Assembly: GCF_900113315.1 (NCBI RefSeq)
Contig: NZ_FOZG01000003.1
Coordinates: forward strand, 186,001 to 250,000
DNA from: Sphingomonas jatrophae
GTDB lineage: Bacteria > Pseudomonadota > Alphaproteobacteria > Sphingomonadales > Sphingomonadaceae
Length of the DNA stretch: 64,000 nt
Reading direction: 5' to 3'
The position numbers and the translations under genes are program-made. The notes under the pieces were generated by a model. It was given only the letters and a program-made list of their open reading frames with translations, did not search any database and was not told the origin of the DNA. Positions 8,967-18,650 of this stretch are shown here, piece after piece; within the stretch, counting starts at the first letter, position 1; every line of letters begins with the position of its first letter.

Positions 8967-9263
8967 TCAGATCAGACCTTCGGCCTTCAGCATCTTTGCG
9001 ATCTTGGACGAGTTCGTCGGCCCCACATTCCGAGCTGGAACATAGCCACGTAACCATTCGCGCCCGTGCTCTTCCATAACAGCCGAGATGTTGGCCATCC
9101 TGTACTCGATCGAGCCCTTCGTACGAGACTTAAGCGGACCAGTTTGCAGGCGGTCCAGCATGTCCTTCTTCGGCACCGATGCGGCATTCGGCTGCTCGCG
9201 CAGTAGCTTAGCATAGGCTTCCACGCAGGCCTGCAACTCAGCATCGGTCCAAAGCTCAGCCAT
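8967..9263 (-). CDS. Small orphan protein resembling the head domain of McrA-type restriction enzymes
   Basis: The 98-residue product resembles the N-terminal head domain often found fused to HNH or McrB-type restriction proteins: an ELWTDAELQACVEAY opening, then LKSRTKGSIEYRMANISAV, then a VGPTNSSKIAKML end. That family link is from memory of the pattern. Here the domain stands alone with no nuclease. Its ATG (9263) overlaps the dapA stop by one base (TGATG), so translation is probably coupled. Base composition is visibly lower in GC than neighbouring genes, with more A- and T-ending codons, which suggests recent acquisition or a degenerate remnant of a restriction gene. Function is unknown. 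Confidence 0.6.
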   Translation of the reverse strand: MAELWTDAELQACVEAYAKLLREQPNAASVPKKDMLDRLQTGPLKSRTKGSIEYRMANISAVMEEHGREWLRGYVPARNVGPTNSSKIAKMLKAEGLI

Positions 9264-10138
9264 CAAACTAACCCGGCGATCCTCAGGCCCTCGTCCACCA
9301 GCGCGCGGGCGGCGGCGGAGGCGGGGGTCATCGGCAGGCGGAGTTCGGCGGGGAAATCGGGCCGCACCTTGTTCAGCGCATATTTGATCGGGCCGGGCGA
9401 TGCGTCGGCGAACAGCGCATTGTGCAGCGGCACCAGCCGGTCCTGCCAGGCGAGCGCATCCGCCCAGCGCCCCTCGGCCATCGCCCGCTGGAAATCGGCG
9501 CAGGCACGCGGCGCGACATTGGCGGTGACCGAGATGCAGCCCTTGCCGCCCATGGCGTAGAAGCCGAGCGCGGTATCGTCATTGCCGGACAGCTGGCAGA
9601 AATCCGCCCCGCAGGCGATGCGCTGCGTGGCGACGCGGCCGAGCGCGCCGGTCGCATCCTTGACGCCGACCACGGTCGGCAGCTGCGCCAGCCGGCCCAT
9701 CGTCTCGACCGCGATGTCGGTGACGGTGCGCGCGGGCACGTTGTAGAGGACGATCGGCAGATCGCAGGCGGCGGCGATCGCCTCGAAATGCGCGATCACG
9801 CCCGACTGGCTGGGCCGGTTGTAATAAGGGGGCACCAGCAGGCCCGCATCGGCGCCGGCCGCCTGCGCGGACTTCATATGCTCGATCGCGACCTTGGTGT
9901 CGTTCGAGCCGCAGCCGGCGATGACGGGCACGCGGCCTTTCGCCTGATCGATGCAGACGCGCACGACATGATCGTGCTCCGCGATCGTCATCGTCGCGGC
10001 CTCCCCCGTCGTGCCGCAGGGCACCAGCGCGGAGGATCCCTCCTCGATCTGCCAGTCCACCAGCCAGCGGAAGGCCGCCTCGTCGAACGTGCCGTCGCGA
10101 AACGGGGTCACCAGAGCGGGAATCGATCCCGAGAACAT
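9263..10138 (-). CDS. dapA: 4-hydroxy-tetrahydrodipicolinate synthase
   Basis: DapA condenses pyruvate with aspartate semialdehyde in the lysine/diaminopimelate pathway. The 291-residue TIM-barrel protein has the CGTTGE pyruvate-binding motif (41-46), Tyr132 in LYNVPART and Schiff-base Lys160 in VVGVKDATG. The ATG at 10138 gives the usual start MFSGSIPALVTPF. A longer frame to 10318 would add 60 arginine/alanine-rich residues and would overlap the divergent transglycosylase gene, so it was not used. Only 46 bases separate the two divergent starts. A small McrA-head-like gene is coupled downstream. Confidence 0.96.
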   Translation of the reverse strand: MFSGSIPALVTPFRDGTFDEAAFRWLVDWQIEEGSSALVPCGTTGEAATMTIAEHDHVVRVCIDQAKGRVPVIAGCGSNDTKVAIEHMKSAQAAGADAGLLVPPYYNRPSQSGVIAHFEAIAAACDLPIVLYNVPARTVTDIAVETMGRLAQLPTVVGVKDATGALGRVATQRIACGADFCQLSGNDDTALGFYAMGGKGCISVTANVAPRACADFQRAMAEGRWADALAWQDRLVPLHNALFADASPGPIKYALNKVRPDFPAELRLPMTPASAAARALVDEGLRIAGLV

Positions 10139-10184
10139 GCCACTAACCCTTCCGCCGCAGGCCGCTGATCGCCATAATGAAGCC

Positions 10185-12236
10185 ATGACCGAGCTTGCCG
10201 ACCGGCCCATCCCGAACCCGACGCCAGATAGGAGGGTGCCCCGCCTCCTGTCCAGCACGCGCTGGCCGCTGGTGGCAGGCGCGCTGCTCGCCTGTGGTGC
10301 GGTTGCGGTGGCCGCCACCTGGCAGAGCGAGGGGCAGCCGGCGGCACCGGCGGCCGTGCCGATGGCGACCTATGCATCGCCCGGCCCGGACGCGGCGATC
10401 GGCCCGGCGGTGAACGAGTGGAACCGGCTGCGCCAGTCGGACAATCTGCCCTTTGCCGATTATGCCCGTTTCCTGATGGCGCATACCGGCTGGCCGGGTG
10501 AGGCGGCGATGCGCCGCGCGGCCGAGCGGCAGCTGAAGCCGGACCAGATCGATGCGGCGACGGTGGCGGCCTATTTCACCCGGTTCGAGCCGACGACCGT
10601 CGCCGGCCGCACGCGGCAGGCAGAGGCGCTGCGCGGGCTTGGCCGCACGGCGGAGGCGAATGCGGCGGCGCGGGCGGCGTGGGTGGCGGGCCCGGCGTCG
10701 AGCGACGACGAGGCGCGCCTGTTCGCCTTCTTCAATCCCGTCTTCACGCCCGAGGATCAGGATCGGCGGATGGAGGTGCTGCTGTGGGCGCGCGCCACCG
10801 CCTCGGCCGAGCGGCAGCTGGCGCGGGTCGCCTCCCCGCGGCGTGCGCTCTATGCCGCGCGGCTGGCGATGCTGTCCAAGGCGCCGGGCGCGGGCGCGCT
10901 GCAGCCGGCGCTTGCCAGCGATGCGGGCTTTGTCGTCGATCGCGCCATGTGGCTGCGCGACGGCGGGCAGAGCGTCGCCGCGCGCAACTGGCTGGCCGGG
11001 CCGATGCAGCTTTCGGGCGCGCCCATCGCGGCGGAGCCCTATCTGGATGCGCTGCTGATCTTCGCGCAGGGGGCGGCGAACGACAATCAGGGCAGCCTTG
11101 CCTATGGCATCGCACAGAAGGCGGATTTCGCCTTCGCGCCGGGCACTGCGGTGCGCGAGCGGCCTCTGGCAGAGCGCGATCCCTATACCAGCCTCGTCTG
11201 GCTGGGCGGCGACGTGGCGCTGCGCAAGCTCAACCGCCCGCGCGATGCGGCGGCGATGTTCCAGCGTTATGCGCGCGCGGCGCTGACGCCATCGACGCAG
11301 ACCAAGGGCCTCTACTGGGCGGCGCGATCGCTGGCGCAGGCGGGTGACGCGGCGGCGGCGCAGGCGCTGTTCACCGAGGCGGCGGGGCATGGCGATACTT
11401 TCTACGGCCAGCTGGCGGCGGAGCGGCTGGGCCGCGCGCCGGGCATGCCCCCCGCCCCGCCGGCGACCACGCCCGACCCGACCGCACGCGCGGCGTTCGA
11501 CCGCTCCGACCTGGTGCGCGCGGCGCGCTGGCTGGGATCGCAGGGGCGCTGGGCCGACCAGACGACCTTCCTCCGCCAGATCGCGGCCAATGCCAAGACG
11601 CAGACCGACCATCTGCTCGCCGTCGACCTGTCGCGCAGCATCGGCCGTCCCGATCTGGGCGTGATGGTGGCGCGGAACGCCCGCCTCGGCACCGCCGACC
11701 CGGTGCGCTTCGGCTTCCCGCAGATCGCCGTGCCGGGCCCCGCCGAGCCGCTGTGGACGATGGTCCACGCGATCAGCCGGCAGGAGAGCATGTTCGACCG
11801 CGAGGCGACCAGCCGGGTGGGCGCGAAAGGCCTGATGCAGCTGATGCCCGCCACCGCGCGCGAGCAGGCGGGCAAGATCGGCCTGCCTTATGATTACGAC
11901 CGGCTGACGCGCGACCCGCAATATAACCTGCTGCTGGGCAGTTCCTTCTACAAGCGGCTGCTGGATTCCTATGGCGGCAGCCACGTGCTGGCGGTGGCGG
12001 CGTACAATGCGGGGCCGGGCAACGTCCGCAAGTTCATCAACGCCAATGGCGATCCGCGGATGCCGGGCGTCGACGTGCTGCAATGGATTGAGGCGATCCC
12101 GCTGACCGAGACGCGCGGCTATGTGCAGCGGGTGCTGGAGAATGCCGTCGTCTATGATGCGCTCAATCCGGCCAGGGCGCGGATGCCGGCGCAGAACCGC
12201 CTGTCCGCCTATCTCGGCAAGCGCACGGCGGGCTGA
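10185..12236 (+). CDS. slt: Lytic murein transglycosylase (Slt type)
   Basis: This enzyme cleaves the glycan strand of peptidoglycan to form 1,6-anhydromuramyl ends. The 683-residue protein has an N-terminal membrane segment or uncleaved signal (about 32-52, WPLVAGALLACGAVAVAATW) and a long alpha-helical superhelix region made of short repeats. A C-terminal SLT domain follows, with catalytic Glu534 in SRQESMFD and the family motifs GLMQLMPATA and AAYNAGPGNV. The start at 10185 is the ATG nearest the signal. The gene is divergent from dapA and is followed 21 bases later by greB. Confidence 0.93.
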   Translation: MTELADRPIPNPTPDRRVPRLLSSTRWPLVAGALLACGAVAVAATWQSEGQPAAPAAVPMATYASPGPDAAIGPAVNEWNRLRQSDNLPFADYARFLMAHTGWPGEAAMRRAAERQLKPDQIDAATVAAYFTRFEPTTVAGRTRQAEALRGLGRTAEANAAARAAWVAGPASSDDEARLFAFFNPVFTPEDQDRRMEVLLWARATASAERQLARVASPRRALYAARLAMLSKAPGAGALQPALASDAGFVVDRAMWLRDGGQSVAARNWLAGPMQLSGAPIAAEPYLDALLIFAQGAANDNQGSLAYGIAQKADFAFAPGTAVRERPLAERDPYTSLVWLGGDVALRKLNRPRDAAAMFQRYARAALTPSTQTKGLYWAARSLAQAGDAAAAQALFTEAAGHGDTFYGQLAAERLGRAPGMPPAPPATTPDPTARAAFDRSDLVRAARWLGSQGRWADQTTFLRQIAANAKTQTDHLLAVDLSRSIGRPDLGVMVARNARLGTADPVRFGFPQIAVPGPAEPLWTMVHAISRQESMFDREATSRVGAKGLMQLMPATAREQAGKIGLPYDYDRLTRDPQYNLLLGSSFYKRLLDSYGGSHVLAVAAYNAGPGNVRKFINANGDPRMPGVDVLQWIEAIPLTETRGYVQRVLENAVVYDALNPARARMPAQNRLSAYLGKRTAG

Positions 12237-12257
12237 GGCGCGGCGGCGAGCACGGCC

Positions 12258-12743
12258 ATGGAGCGCGAGCCCAATTACATCACGCCCGCGGGCTATGCGG
12301 CGCTGCGCACCCGCTACGACACCTTGTTCGGGCAGGAACGGCCGAAGCTGGTCGAGGTGATCAGCTGGGCGGCGGGGAATGGCGACCGCTCGGAGAATGG
12401 CGACTATATCTATGGCCGCAAGCGGCTGCGCGAGATCGACCGGGAGCTCGGCCACCTCTCGCGCCGGATGAAGGCGGCCAAGGTGATCGATCCGGCGCGC
12501 ACCGAGGATCGCGCGCGCGTCCGCTTCGGCGCGACGGTCACCATCGTCGACGAGGAGGATGCCGAGCGCGTCGTCACGCTCGTCGGCGTGGACGAGGCGG
12601 ACGCGACGGCCGGGCGGATCAGCTGGCATGCGCCGATGGCGCGCGCGCTGAAGGGGGCGGCGGTGGGCGATGTCCGACGCGTTCACCTGCCGGGCGGCGA
12701 CAAGGAGTGGGAAGTGCTGGCGATCGCCTATCCCGAGGCGTGA
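12258..12743 (+). CDS. greB: Transcription elongation factor GreB
   Basis: GreB enters the RNA polymerase secondary channel and stimulates cleavage of backtracked transcripts. The 161-residue product has an N-terminal coiled coil (from YITPAGYAALRTRYDTL to about residue 75). The acidic tip lies in NGDRSENGDYIYGRKRLREIDREL, quoted here only by its character: conserved D and E residues and the YGKKRLREID-like GreB signature. The C-terminal FKBP-like domain ends HLPGGDKEWEVLAIAY. The YIYGRKRLREID pattern favours GreB over GreA. It directly follows the transglycosylase gene. Confidence 0.93.
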   Translation: MEREPNYITPAGYAALRTRYDTLFGQERPKLVEVISWAAGNGDRSENGDYIYGRKRLREIDRELGHLSRRMKAAKVIDPARTEDRARVRFGATVTIVDEEDAERVVTLVGVDEADATAGRISWHAPMARALKGAAVGDVRRVHLPGGDKEWEVLAIAYPEA

Positions 12744-12814
12744 GCGAGCCATCTCGCCACGGCGCGCAATGGCCCGTTTCGCGCGGGCGCGATCCGGTCT
12801 AGGCGCTGCCGGGC

Positions 12815-13594
12815 ATGGCGTCGGCGCCTCTCCCTTCCGATCCGCTGCACGTGCCGTTTCGGCGGCGGGCGGCGGGGCTTGCCCTCGCGCTGGCGGCGAA
12901 CCTGCTGCTGCTGGCGCTGCTGCTCGGGCTGGTGCCGGTGCTGCCGGGACCGCCGCCGGCGGGGCGCGGGCCGACCGTGATCACGCTGTCGCCGGACGCG
13001 GCGGAGAGCCCGAGCCCGAGCGAGAGTCCCGCGAGCGAGACGCGCGCCGCCAAGGCCGCCCCTGAACGTGCCCGCACCCCCGCCGCGCCGCAGCCGGTGC
13101 CGCCGCCCCCCGTCCCGGCCGAGCCGGACCGCCCGCTGCCGATGATCCTGCTGACCCCCGACGAATTCGCCTCGGCGGATATCGGCCGCATGCCGAAGCG
13201 GGGAGCGGCCGAAGGCACGGAGAGTGCGGATGCAGGCGCGGGCGCGGCCTCGATGGGCAAAGGCAGCGACGGCAGCATCGGCGTCGGCCCGAATGGCGAG
13301 CGGCTCTACCGCGCGGACTGGGTGCGTGAGCCTACCGATGCGGAGCTGGCCACCTATCTGCCGCGCGACGCGCCCGGCGGCGGCTATGGCGTGGTGGCCT
13401 GCCGGACGGTGGCGCGCAACCGGGTGGAGGATTGCGCCGAGGTCGCCGAATCGCCGGCGGGATCGGGCTATGCGCGCTCGGTGCGGCTGGCGGCGTGGCA
13501 GTTCCTCGTGCGGCCGCCACGCGTGGGCGGGCGCACGCTGGTCGGCGCGTGGGTGCAGATCCGCATCACCTACAGCCGCCGCAAGGCGGACTGA
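12815..13594 (+). CDS. TonB-like energy-transducer family protein
   Basis: The 259-residue protein has a TonB-like plan. A short basic N-terminus leads to one membrane helix (about 21-42, leucine- and alanine-rich). A long periplasmic spacer rich in Pro, Ala, Glu and Ser follows (about 45-110). The C-terminal globular domain of about 75 residues (VVACRTVARNRVEDC through WVQIRITYSR) resembles the TonB/TolA C-domain, with two cysteines that could pair. It probably links inner-membrane energy to outer-membrane transport, but no exbB or exbD gene is adjacent. It is tail-to-tail with a small minus-strand gene (4-base gap). Confidence 0.7.
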   Translation: MASAPLPSDPLHVPFRRRAAGLALALAANLLLLALLLGLVPVLPGPPPAGRGPTVITLSPDAAESPSPSESPASETRAAKAAPERARTPAAPQPVPPPPVPAEPDRPLPMILLTPDEFASADIGRMPKRGAAEGTESADAGAGAASMGKGSDGSIGVGPNGERLYRADWVREPTDAELATYLPRDAPGGGYGVVACRTVARNRVEDCAEVAESPAGSGYARSVRLAAWQFLVRPPRVGGRTLVGAWVQIRITYSRRKAD

Positions 13595-13598
13595 CGCG

Positions 13599-13958
13599 TC
13601 AGCGCGCGCGCGGCGGGCGCGGCCCCGTGCGAGGCCCGGGGCGCGGGCCGGACGGGCGGCGCCGCGGATCGCTGCCGGGCGGCGGCCCCGACGGGCGCGG
13701 CGCCGGGCGTGCCGCATCCGCGGGCGCCACGGCATAGCCTTCCTTCTGCAGCCGGGTGAAGGCAGCACGCACGCTGGCGGTGATCGCCGCCTGCACGGGA
13801 TCGGGCAGATCCGCGAAGGTGGTGTTGAGGTGGATGGCGTTCAGATCGCGCAGCAATGCGTTGGGCAGCCCCTTCGCGCCGTCCTTGAACGCGGCGAGCG
13901 CGTCGAGCACGGCGGAGGAGACGATCTCCTGCATCACCTCGGTGGCGGATTTCTGCAT
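13599..13958 (-). CDS. Hypothetical protein with Arg/Pro-rich tail
   Basis: The 119-residue product has a conserved-looking helical N-terminal half (SATEVMQEIVSSAVLDALAAF, then LPNALLRDLNAIHLNTTFADLP) and a low-complexity tail from about residue 80 made of proline, arginine and glycine. I cannot name the family. There is no signal peptide or membrane segment. The basic tail could contact nucleic acid. The ATG at 13958 has GAGG about 6 bases upstream. The gene follows secA on the other side of a short gap and is convergent with the TonB-like gene. Confidence 0.6.
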   Translation of the reverse strand: MQKSATEVMQEIVSSAVLDALAAFKDGAKGLPNALLRDLNAIHLNTTFADLPDPVQAAITASVRAAFTRLQKEGYAVAPADAARPAPRPSGPPPGSDPRRRPSGPRPGPRTGPRPPRAR

Positions 13959-14032
13959 GGGGCCTCAACGCTTGAGCGGCGATTCGGCCGCCGCTCTAGC
14001 CGCGGGTTGATGACAGCGGAAGCGCGGCCGCC

Positions 14033-16768
14033 CTAGAGCTGGCCGTGGCAGTGCTTGAACTTGCGGCCCGACCCGCACGGGCAGGGCGCGTTGCGGCTGA
14101 CCTGGCCTTCCCACTGCGACGGATCGCTGCCGAGTTCGTCGACCATCGCCGGCTGCGCCATCTGGAATTGCGGCATGCGCGTGGTGACGAGGCCGAGCGA
14201 CGCGCCGTCGAGATCGAGCGTGTCGTCCTCACCGGTCAGCGGATCGAAATGGCTCGTCATGAAATCGGGCATGGGCGGCAGTTCGGGCGGGGCGGCGAAG
14301 CTGGCATGCGCCAGCATCCGCGTCACATCCTCGCGGATGGCGGACAGCATCCGCTCGAACAGCGCGAACGCCTCCTGCTTATATTCGTTGATCGGCGTCT
14401 TCTGCGCATAGGCGCGCAGGTGGATCACCTGGCGCAGCGCATCGAGCGTGGCCAGATGCTCCTTCCAGTGATGGTCGAGATTCTGCAGCAGGATGTTCTT
14501 CTCGACCTGGTGCCAGCTGTCCTCGGGCAGTTCCTGCGCCTTGGCCGCCATGTGCGCATCGGCCGCCTGCTGCATCCGCTCGGTCATCACCTCGGGGTCG
14601 ATGCCCTCCTCGGCCGCCCACTCGTCCAGCGGCAGATCGAGCGCGAGCAGCGCCTGGCTGCGCTCCTTCAGCACGTCCATCGCCCACTGCTCGGGATAGC
14701 TGTTCGGCGGGCATGCCTCGCCGACCAGCGCATTGACCGTCTCGGCGCGCATGTCGGCGACGACATCGTCCACCGTGTCCGCATCCATGATGTCCGAGCG
14801 CTGCTCGTAGACCACCTTGCGCTGGTCGTTCATCACGTCGTCATATTCGACGACCTGCTTGCGGATGTCGTAGTTGCGCGCCTCGACCTTGCGCTGCGCC
14901 GTCTCGATCGCCTTGGAGATCCAGGGGGAGACGATCGCCTCGCCGTCCGCCAGATTCTTGTTCATCATCTTGGCGAACATCGTCTGCGGGCCGAAGATGC
15001 GCAGCAGATCGTCGTCGAGGCTGAGATAGAAGCGGCTGAGGCCGGGATCGCCCTGCCGGCCCGAGCGGCCGCGCAGCTGGTTGTCGATGCGCCGGCTCTC
15101 ATGCCGCTCGGTGCCGAGCACGAACAGGCCGCCGGCCGCCAGCACCGCCGCCTTCTCCTCGGCGATCTCGGCGCGGATGGCATCGGCGCGCGCCTCATAT
15201 TCGGGCGTGCCGGGGGCGAGATCGGGATGCTCGTCGAGCATGCGGAATTCGAGATTGCCGCCGAGCTGGATGTCGGTGCCGCGGCCGGCCATGTTGGTCG
15301 CGATGGTGACGGCGCGCAGCCGCCCCGCCTGCGCGACAATGTGCGCCTCGCTCTCGTGATAGCGCGCGTTCAGCACCTTGTGATCGACGCCCTCGCGCAC
15401 GAGGAATTCGGACAGCAGCTCCGACTTCTCGATCGACACGGTGCCGACGAGCACCGGCTGGCCGGTGGCCTGCTTGTCGCGGATCGCCGTCGCGATCGCG
15501 GCGAACTTGTCCTGCATGTTCTTGTAGAATTCGTCATCCTCGTCGACGCGCTGCACCGGCACGTTCGTCGGGATGGAGACGACGTTCATCTTGTAGATCT
15601 GGAAGAATTCGTTCGCCTCGGTGGCGGCGGTGCCCGTCATGCCCGAAAGCTTGGGATACATGCGGAAATAGTTCTGGAAGGTGATCGAGGCCATGGTCTG
15701 GTTCTCGGGCTCGATCTCGACGCCCTCCTTGGCCTCGACCGCCTGGTGCAGGCCTTCCGACCAGCGCCGGCCGTCCATCATGCGGCCGGTGAACTCGTCG
15801 ATGATGATGACCTTGCCGTCCTTGACGATGTAATCCGTGTCGCGCTTGAACACGACGTTCGCGCGCATCGCCTGATTGAGGTGGTGGACGACCTGCGTGT
15901 TCTCGAAATCGTAGAGGTTGGCGCCCTCAAGCAGGCCCGCCGCCTCGAGCATCCGCTCGATCTTCTCGGTGCCCTCCTCGGTCAGGATGACGCTGCGCTG
16001 CTTCTCGTCCAGCTCGTAATCCGCAGGGTCGATCTGCTTCACGATCGCGTCGACCTGCATGTAGAGTTCCGACTTGTCGTCGGTCGGCCCCGAGATGATC
16101 AGCGGCGTGCGCGCCTCGTCGATCAGGATCGAATCGACCTCGTCGACGATGGCGTGCGCGAAGGGGCGCTGCACCATAGCGCTGCGCTCATACTTCATGT
16201 TGTCGCGCAGGTAATCGAAGCCGAATTCGTTGTTCGTGCCGTAGGTGATGTCGGCGGCATAGGCGTCGCGCCGCTGCTGGTCGGACAGGTTAGGCACGAT
16301 CACGCCCACCGTCAGGCCCAGCCAGCGATAGACCTGGCCCATCCACTCGCTGTCGCGCGTGGCGAGATAATCGTTCACCGTGACGACGTGAACGCCCTGC
16401 CCCGTCAGGCCCGACAGGTAGACGGCGAGCGTGGCGACCAGCGTCTTGCCCTCGCCCGTCCGCATCTCGGCGATTTCGCCGCGGTGGAGGACGATGCCGC
16501 CGATCATCTGCACGTCGAAGTGGCGCATGCCGAGGACGCGCTTCGACGCCTCGCGCACGGTGGCGAACGCCTCGGGCAGGATGTCATCCAGCGTCTCGCC
16601 CGCGGCCAGCCGGGCGCGCAGCTTCGGCGTCTGCGCCTGCAGTTCCTCGTCGGACAGCGCCTCCAGCGCCGGCTCGAAATCGGCGATCTGCCGCACGATG
16701 GATCCGAGCGACTTGACGTAACGGTCGTTCGACGATCCGAAGATGGCCTTGGCGATGCCGGCGAACAT
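14033..16768 (-). CDS. secA: Preprotein translocase ATPase SecA
   Basis: SecA is the motor that drives unfolded preproteins through SecYEG. The 911-residue product has the usual length. It has a nucleotide-binding domain with Walker A GEGKT (in [17 protein letters not shown]), [19 protein letters not shown] as the DEAD-like Walker B region, the preprotein cross-linking domain, NMAGRGTDI and [10 protein letters not shown] helicase motifs, and a C-terminal zinc-binding SEC-C motif with Cys896, Cys898, Cys907 and His908 ([14 protein letters not shown]). The ATG at 16768 has AAGGA about 6 bases upstream. It is divergent from argJ, with a 180-base gap in which I see no further gene. Confidence 0.98.
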   Translation of the reverse strand: MFAGIAKAIFGSSNDRYVKSLGSIVRQIADFEPALEALSDEELQAQTPKLRARLAAGETLDDILPEAFATVREASKRVLGMRHFDVQMIGGIVLHRGEIAEMRTGEGKTLVATLAVYLSGLTGQGVHVVTVNDYLATRDSEWMGQVYRWLGLTVGVIVPNLSDQQRRDAYAADITYGTNNEFGFDYLRDNMKYERSAMVQRPFAHAIVDEVDSILIDEARTPLIISGPTDDKSELYMQVDAIVKQIDPADYELDEKQRSVILTEEGTEKIERMLEAAGLLEGANLYDFENTQVVHHLNQAMRANVVFKRDTDYIVKDGKVIIIDEFTGRMMDGRRWSEGLHQAVEAKEGVEIEPENQTMASITFQNYFRMYPKLSGMTGTAATEANEFFQIYKMNVVSIPTNVPVQRVDEDDEFYKNMQDKFAAIATAIRDKQATGQPVLVGTVSIEKSELLSEFLVREGVDHKVLNARYHESEAHIVAQAGRLRAVTIATNMAGRGTDIQLGGNLEFRMLDEHPDLAPGTPEYEARADAIRAEIAEEKAAVLAAGGLFVLGTERHESRRIDNQLRGRSGRQGDPGLSRFYLSLDDDLLRIFGPQTMFAKMMNKNLADGEAIVSPWISKAIETAQRKVEARNYDIRKQVVEYDDVMNDQRKVVYEQRSDIMDADTVDDVVADMRAETVNALVGEACPPNSYPEQWAMDVLKERSQALLALDLPLDEWAAEEGIDPEVMTERMQQAADAHMAAKAQELPEDSWHQVEKNILLQNLDHHWKEHLATLDALRQVIHLRAYAQKTPINEYKQEAFALFERMLSAIREDVTRMLAHASFAAPPELPPMPDFMTSHFDPLTGEDDTLDLDGASLGLVTTRMPQFQMAQPAMVDELGSDPSQWEGQVSRNAPCPCGSGRKFKHCHGQL

Positions 16769-16948
16769 GCGGTGTCCTTGAGAAACGGGCGCGCGGGATC
16801 AGGGGCGCCCGGACCCCCCGCTGATGAACCGACGCGAGATAGGTGCGGGGGGAGGCGAGGTCAATTCGGAGCGTCGCGCGCGCGACGCCGGGTATCCCCC
16901 GTCGGTCAAGCTGGCATCCTGCCACGCCGCCCGCTATCCGCTCGTGCC

Positions 16949-18169
16949 ATGGAAACGTCCCCCCTCGCTCTCCCCTTCCCTGCCTGTCCGCCGATTGCGG
17001 GTGTCGAGCTGCGCGTGGCGCGGGCGCGTTACAAGGCGTGGGATCGGTGCGACCTGACCTTTGCGGCGCTGGCGGAGGGGACGACCGTGGCGGGTGTCAC
17101 GACGAAGAGCAAATGCCCGTCGCCGGAAGTCGAGTGGTGCCGGGCGGCGCTGACGCTGGGGCGGGCGCGTGCGCTGGTCGTCAATGCGGGCAACTCGAAC
17201 GCCTTTACCGGCCATCGCGGTCGCGCGGCGGTGGAGGCGATTGCGGCGCGCGTGGCGGGCGCGATCGGATGCCAGCCGTCCGACGTGTTCGTCGCCTCGA
17301 CGGGGGTGATCGGCGTGCCGCTGCCCATCGACAAGGCGGAGGCAGGGATCGACGCCGCGCTGGCCGCCGCGCCCGCCAGCTGGGAGGAAGCGGCGGCCAC
17401 GATCATGACGACCGACACCTTCCCCAAGGCCGCGACGGCGACGGCGGTGGTGGATGGCCGGACGGTCACGCTCGTCGGCATCGTCAAGGGATCGGGCATG
17501 ATCGCGCCCGACATGGCGACGATGCTGGGCTTCGTCTTCACCGACGCGGCGATCGAGGCGCCGCTCCTCCAGGCCATGCTGTCGTCGGCGAACGAGGCGA
17601 GCTTCTCCTGCATCACGGTGGATGGCGACACCTCCACCTCCGACACGGTGCTGGCCTTCGCAACCGGGGCGGCGGGCAATGCGCCGCTCACCAGCATGGA
17701 CGATGCCGGGGCGGATGCCCTTGCGGCCGCCTTGCAGCAGGTCTGCACCGAGCTGGCGCAGGCGGTGGTGCGCGACGGCGAAGGCGCTTCCAAGTTCGTC
17801 ACCGTCGAGGTGGAGGGCGCCGAAAGCGATGCGTCCGCACGGCGGATCGCGCTGTCCATCGCCAATTCGCCGTTGGTGAAGACCGCCATCGCCGGCGAGG
17901 ATGCGAACTGGGGTCGTGTCGTCATGGCGGTCGGCAAGGCGGGCGAGCCGGCCGAGCGTGACCGGCTGGCGATCCGCTTCGGCGCGACGCAGGTGGCGCG
18001 GGACGGTCTTGCCGTTGAAGGCTATGACGAGGCGCCGGTGGCGGCTCATCTGAAAGGCCGCGAGGTGGAGATCGGCGTCGATCTCGGGCTGGGCGAGGGC
18101 CGCGCCACCGTGTGGACCTGCGACCTGACGCACGGCTACATCTCGATCAACGCGGATTATCGCAGCTAG
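16949..18169 (+). CDS. argJ: Bifunctional glutamate N-acetyltransferase / amino-acid acetyltransferase ArgJ
   Basis: ArgJ recycles the acetyl group between N-acetylornithine and glutamate in arginine synthesis and often also makes N-acetylglutamate from acetyl-CoA. The 406-residue proprotein carries the self-cleavage site: the conserved GSGMIAPDMATMLGF stretch with nucleophile Thr191 following Ala190, which splits it into alpha and beta chains. Other family motifs are GNSNAFTG (81-88), TGVIG and GEDANWGR near the C-terminus, and the C-terminus is DLTHGYISINADYRS. The ATG at 16949 is the first start after the secA promoter gap. A much longer open frame upstream is antisense to secA and not real. 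The gene ends 4 bases inside the convergent MerR gene. Confidence 0.95.
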   Translation: METSPLALPFPACPPIAGVELRVARARYKAWDRCDLTFAALAEGTTVAGVTTKSKCPSPEVEWCRAALTLGRARALVVNAGNSNAFTGHRGRAAVEAIAARVAGAIGCQPSDVFVASTGVIGVPLPIDKAEAGIDAALAAAPASWEEAAATIMTTDTFPKAATATAVVDGRTVTLVGIVKGSGMIAPDMATMLGFVFTDAAIEAPLLQAMLSSANEASFSCITVDGDTSTSDTVLAFATGAAGNAPLTSMDDAGADALAAALQQVCTELAQAVVRDGEGASKFVTVEVEGAESDASARRIALSIANSPLVKTAIAGEDANWGRVVMAVGKAGEPAERDRLAIRFGATQVARDGLAVEGYDEAPVAAHLKGREVEIGVDLGLGEGRATVWTCDLTHGYISINADYRS

Positions 18170-18594
18170 GCGTCGCCCTGACCCGGCTCCGCGGAGAGGA
18201 CGCGGAGGAAGCTTTCCAGCTCGGCGATGGCGCTGTCGATGTCGTCGCGCTGGCGCTTCAGCGCGGTGATCTTGTCGGCGCAGCGCGCCTGCGTGACGTG
18301 GCGCTGCGTCTCGCGCCCGTCGTCGAGATCGTAGAGGTCGATCATCTCGCGGATCTCGACCAGGCTGAAGCCGACGCGCTTGCCCCGCAGGATCCACGCC
18401 AGCCGGGCCCGATCCCGCCGGGAATAGACCCGCGCGACGCCCACCCGCTCGGGCGAGATCAGCCCCTCATCCTCGTAGAAGCGCAGCGCCCGCGGGGTGA
18501 CACCGAACTCCTCCGCCAGATCCGAGATGGTGAAGCGTTCGCGGCCCTGCGCGTCGGGCATGTGGATCGCAGCACGGGCACCGGCGCTGGACAT
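18166..18594 (-). CDS. MerR-family transcriptional regulator
   Basis: The 142-residue protein has the MerR winged helix-turn-helix near its N-terminus (FTISDLAEEFGVTPRALRFYE, residues about 21-41; recognition pattern R-A-L-R-F-Y-E), wing residues (VYSRRDRARLAWI), and a C-terminal dimerisation coiled coil (about 85-130). The metal-binding cysteines of CueR- or ZntR-type members are absent, although one Cys is present mid-helix. It resembles the LiuR-like group that controls branched-chain amino-acid or acyl-CoA catabolism, but no such target is adjacent, so the effector is unknown. It is convergent with argJ by 4 bases and lies upstream of no same-strand partner. Confidence 0.85.
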   Translation of the reverse strand: MSSAGARAAIHMPDAQGRERFTISDLAEEFGVTPRALRFYEDEGLISPERVGVARVYSRRDRARLAWILRGKRVGFSLVEIREMIDLYDLDDGRETQRHVTQARCADKITALKRQRDDIDSAIAELESFLRVLSAEPGQGDA

Positions 18595-18650
18595 GACACA
18601 AGGAAGCTACGGGACGCGCACGGCAACGTCAAACGCCATGCGCTGCCGTT

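Noticed and set aside
10139-10318. N-terminal extension of dapA to 10318
   Set aside because: It would add 60 low-complexity residues and overlap the divergent transglycosylase gene. DapA proteins begin near the MFSGSIPALVTPF start.
10143-12752. An 869-codon open frame on the minus strand
   Set aside because: It is antisense to the transglycosylase and greB genes and has an arginine-rich, low-complexity composition.
12815-13594. A degenerate or frameshifted TonB
   Set aside because: The frame is continuous with a membrane anchor, spacer and C-domain, so it is treated as an intact TonB-like gene.
14045-16948. A very long open frame on the plus strand upstream of argJ
   Set aside because: It is antisense to secA throughout, is rich in Arg, His and Leu as expected of a shadow frame in GC-rich DNA, and matches no protein. 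argJ is taken to start at the ATG at 16949.
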